This document shows positions 9,001-10,424 of a DNA stretch of 10,424 nucleotides, piece by piece. The position numbers and the translations under genes are program-made. Every line of letters begins with the position of its first letter. Position 1 is the stretch's first letter. Origin of the DNA: Prevotellaceae bacterium (lineage in GTDB: Bacteria; Bacteroidota; Bacteroidia; Bacteroidales; UBA932); NCBI GenBank assembly GCA_031259805.1, contig JAIRKX010000091.1:1-10424 (forward strand), written 5' to 3'. Below the pieces are notes generated by a model. It had not been told where the DNA came from. It was given only the letters and a program-made list of their open reading frames with translations, and made no database searches.

Positions 9001-9183
9001 AATCACAACACTCGCGCCCTCCACCGCATTGCCACCCACGTCAACCACCGTACCGGTGATCGTCCTGTTTGCTTGTTGCGCATACACAGGCATTACGAAA
9101 AGTATCAAGATCAGGAGTATTCCGACTGCCGGAACACTCCCTGCCGTCAGCATTAGTTTCTTTATAGCGTTTTTTCGGATCAT
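6079..9183 (-). CDS. SusC/RagA-family TonB-dependent outer-membrane transporter
   Basis: This 1034-residue protein is a TonB-driven importer of oligosaccharide-like ligands. A signal peptide runs to about residue 35 (VYA before QQ). Residues about 40-110 form the carboxypeptidase-regulatory-like domain (TITGTVVDVGGNAVEGASVV). LEEVVVTALGMKREKKALGY (117-136) covers the TonB box and the classic SusC linker, followed by the plug domain (about 140-262, with MLQGKLAGVQITQS, LWVVDGIPI and GPNASALYGSRAQNGVIVVT). The rest is the 22-strand barrel, ending in Phe (FNISLTF) as needed for outer-membrane assembly. There is no STN domain between signal peptide and regulatory-like domain, so signalling through a FecR-type anti-sigma factor is unlikely. 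The start ATG (9183) is preceded by an A-rich leader and follows the epimerase stop by 63 bases, the largest gap within this unit. Confidence 0.97.
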   Translation of the reverse strand: MIRKNAIKKLMLTAGSVPAVGILLILILFVMPVYAQQANRTITGTVVDVGGNAVEGASVVIKGSMTAVLTDALGRFTIQAMPEATVVVSLLGYRLQEIPVGDRPDLHVVLEEDVRKLEEVVVTALGMKREKKALGYAVQEVKATDFTETKTESVANMLQGKLAGVQITQSATGVGGSTRIVLRGLNSLTGQNQPLWVVDGIPIRDDASGASFDGWSGSDAAGASSEINPDDIASISVLKGPNASALYGSRAQNGVIVVTTKSAGQELPLRITYNGHFSWSQLYSGYDFQWLYGQGNRGDFDISAKEGWGPLMTGQKIQNWREWFYNENAAEYPMTAQKDRLKDFFRTGFNSSNSVAIEGGGKHLATRLSFTDSRYQGITKNNALRRQYIDINSNLKYGRLTVNAKATYSKQTQENPVITGEYGMMQMFTKMPANIRTEDLLHNMTVEHIPMNWSGPSSEYMNPYNYITDERETVNARDRLFGVISVNFKIAEWLGVTARTGLDRIMTNHHFWGLRGTNGTNAVYGKSYTTISESNSDLLLNFNKTFGKLAIMANAGGAVMNLKTDGLEAGSGYLVLYGFHRLSNGSLVTASDYTTEKEIQSVLGNVQLAYDNYAYLDITARNDWSSTLPARNRSYFYSSVNFSGIISDMVSLPKQISFLKVRASWAQVGNDTDPYRLMQVYSLPPKVNGVHMWGDVGLTKPFDDLKPERTTSLEFGLDLRLLHNRIGVDFTYYRSNTINQILSLPIPPSSGYEQKYINAGRMQSSGFELMLNTTLVKSNAWQWEVNLNWGTNRSECVALTPGIQKLTLGSLRIGEVVVLEGGRYGDIRSKVFLRDEAGRMQVDDDGLPQKSNEFETIGNISPDWTGSLMSRLQYKNFVLNVLIDVRQGGDVLSVTDALASEAGTGARTVAGRDGMVVEGVTSAGQPNTKTITAQQYWQSVGGAYGVGEAFLYDGSFIQLRELSLGYTIPAQYLNKWKFIRQAKVSLVGRDLFYFLKHTPGVAEGASIRADWAQAFELSALPPVRTFGFNISLTF

Positions 9184-9246
9184 TGTTGGATTACTTATTT
9201 GCTTCTTTTCGTCAAAATTTACGTATCATCGATGGGAAGGCAGGTA

Positions 9247-10419
9247 TCACTCGTTCGTGCAATTTTTCATTGTTTTCCAGCACTGGTATAGCCCGCGGGG
9301 TATATGGAAGCAACCTTTCCATTTACCGCCTTTCAGGGGCAGCAGCACTTCGCCGCGGCGGTTGAGGTAGCCGTACCATTCCGGGTAGGCCGTGTCTTTG
9401 AAGTGCGACCATGTATAGTCGTGCAGCCGCTCGAACCAACGCAGGCTGGCCTCAGAACCGGTCAGCGTATACCCTTTCAGCAGCGATATTAAGGTCTCAA
9501 TGTGCACCCACCACAGTTTCTGATCCCACTCCAACTGTTGCGGCGGATAACCTAACCGGTCTTTGTAGTAGAAAATGCCGTCGTACTCCGTATCCCAACC
9601 GTACTCCAGCATGGTGAGCGTAATCTGAACCGCCTTTTCTATCAATTCGGGGCGGTTTAGCCGTTTGCCCAAGTCCATGATGAACCACATGGCTTCAATC
9701 GCATGTCCGGGATTGACCAGACGACCTTCGAACGTATCGGACAACGCGCCGTCGACGGTTACGTTCTCGACAATAATCCCGCCCAACTCCGGCCGGTAAA
9801 ACACCTCCAGCACCTCGTGAATACATTCGTCCATCAGCGACCGCAAAACCTGCTCGTCCAATAGATGCTCGATTTCCAGCGCCAGATTGCATAAAATCAT
9901 CGGCAGCGCAAAGTTTTTCAGCGGACGGGTACCCGGATATGCCTTATCCCATTTCCCTTTCGGATTATCCTTCTTGGAAAGGACATTATTAAATGTCCTG
10001 AGCGCAATCGTGGCGTACTCGTCGCTGCCCGTCGCGCGGCTCAGTTGACCGAACGCCATCGTGGCAAAGGTGTACGAAAATATATTGTAGGGCTCAATCA
10101 GCGGGCGCCCTTGCCGGTCTAACGAGAAATACCAGTTATAATTTCCGTCGTGCCCGTACTTCTTCAAAAACTCGCCGCCGACCAAGGCGCAATCCAACCA
10201 TTCCGGGCGTTGCGCCATATTATTATAGAGCATCGAAAACAACCACACCTGACGCCCTTGCATCCAAATGAACTTATCCGTATCATACACCGACCCGTCT
10301 CTGTTGAGGCAACTGAAGTAGCCGCCGAATTCGGCGTCAATAGAGTGTCGCAACCAGAACGGCAGTACGCCGTTTAGTAATTCGTCCTTGTATACATCCG
10401 CTAATTTGCTTAAATCCAT
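9247..10419 (-). CDS. N-acylglucosamine 2-epimerase (renin-binding-protein type)
   Basis: This 390-residue cytoplasmic enzyme should interconvert N-acetylglucosamine and N-acetylmannosamine. No signal peptide is present. The sequence follows the vertebrate renin-binding protein and cyanobacterial AGE pattern: FIWMQGRQVW (50-59), NPGHAIEAMWF (236-246), QLEWDQKLWWVHIETL (295-310) and GGKWKGCFHIPRGLYQC (364-380). H239 and H372 match the catalytic histidines of the family by motif and number, and R57 and E308 are also in place. The KGCFHIPR motif separates it from cellobiose 2-epimerases, which have a KGPYHN-type motif. Bacteroides sialic acid catabolism uses an epimerase of this type (called NanE in B. 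fragilis, unrelated to E. coli NanE), so the locus may serve sialic acid or N-acetylmannosamine. Only five bases precede the start in the window (TAACT on the minus strand). Its TAA could be the stop of an upstream gene, but this cannot be tested here. Confidence 0.93.
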   Translation of the reverse strand: MDLSKLADVYKDELLNGVLPFWLRHSIDAEFGGYFSCLNRDGSVYDTDKFIWMQGRQVWLFSMLYNNMAQRPEWLDCALVGGEFLKKYGHDGNYNWYFSLDRQGRPLIEPYNIFSYTFATMAFGQLSRATGSDEYATIALRTFNNVLSKKDNPKGKWDKAYPGTRPLKNFALPMILCNLALEIEHLLDEQVLRSLMDECIHEVLEVFYRPELGGIIVENVTVDGALSDTFEGRLVNPGHAIEAMWFIMDLGKRLNRPELIEKAVQITLTMLEYGWDTEYDGIFYYKDRLGYPPQQLEWDQKLWWVHIETLISLLKGYTLTGSEASLRWFERLHDYTWSHFKDTAYPEWYGYLNRRGEVLLPLKGGKWKGCFHIPRGLYQCWKTMKNCTNE

Positions 10420-10424
10420 AGTTA

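Noticed and set aside
8369..9370. Long plus-strand open frame (333 residues) opposite the SusC N-terminal half
   Set aside because: It is antisense to the strongly conserved signal, regulatory-like and plug domains of SusC. Its translation is low-complexity (many Ser/Thr/Pro) with no recognisable domain, a common artefact opposite SusC genes.
9247..10419. Possibility that the epimerase is a cellobiose 2-epimerase
   Set aside because: The KGCFHIPR and WWVHIETL motifs match GlcNAc 2-epimerases; cellobiose epimerases carry a different sequence around the second catalytic histidine.

Overview
The window looks like part of a Bacteroidota (probably Bacteroidales) polysaccharide-utilisation-type locus. 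The signs are an adjacent SusC/SusD pair, several Cys-anchored lipoproteins, A-rich rather than Shine-Dalgarno-like start regions, and Bacteroidota domain families of unknown function. I cannot place the genus. By eye the base composition is close to half G+C, and I see no composition break, insertion sequence, tRNA, rRNA or CRISPR array.

All genes lie on the minus strand, so the locus reads from the right edge to the left. In order of transcription: (1) an N-acylglucosamine 2-epimerase of the renin-binding-protein type (10419-9247); (2) a SusC-like TonB-dependent outer-membrane transporter (9183-6079); (3) a SusD-like lipoprotein (6066-4501); (4) an exported FAD-dependent oxidoreductase with a twin-arginine and lipoprotein signal (4488-2800); (5) a DUF4855-type lipoprotein, possibly a TIM-barrel enzyme (2809-1661); (6) a lipoprotein with a DUF5018-like N-terminal domain and a probable beta-propeller, in the place usually held by surface glycan-binding proteins (1619-162). 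A strong hairpin followed by a T-rich run (144-72) ends this unit. A further minus-strand gene appears to begin at 39 and runs off the left edge.

After the epimerase the genes are 63, 12 and 12 bases apart, then overlap by 10 bases, then are 41 (or 29) bases apart, so they probably form one operon whose promoter and first genes lie beyond the right edge. The simplest reading is as follows. The propeller lipoprotein and SusD capture a sugar or glycoconjugate at the surface and SusC imports it. The FAD enzyme and perhaps the DUF4855 protein modify it in the envelope. The epimerase interconverts GlcNAc and ManNAc in the cytoplasm. That last step points to sialic acid or another N-acetylhexosamine-containing ligand, but no sialidase, aldolase or recognised glycoside hydrolase is in view.

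The least explained part is the combination of an exported flavin oxidoreductase, a translationally linked DUF4855 protein and no classical hydrolase. It is a plausible candidate for an undescribed, possibly oxidative, route of sugar processing. Its chemistry cannot be read from the sequence.
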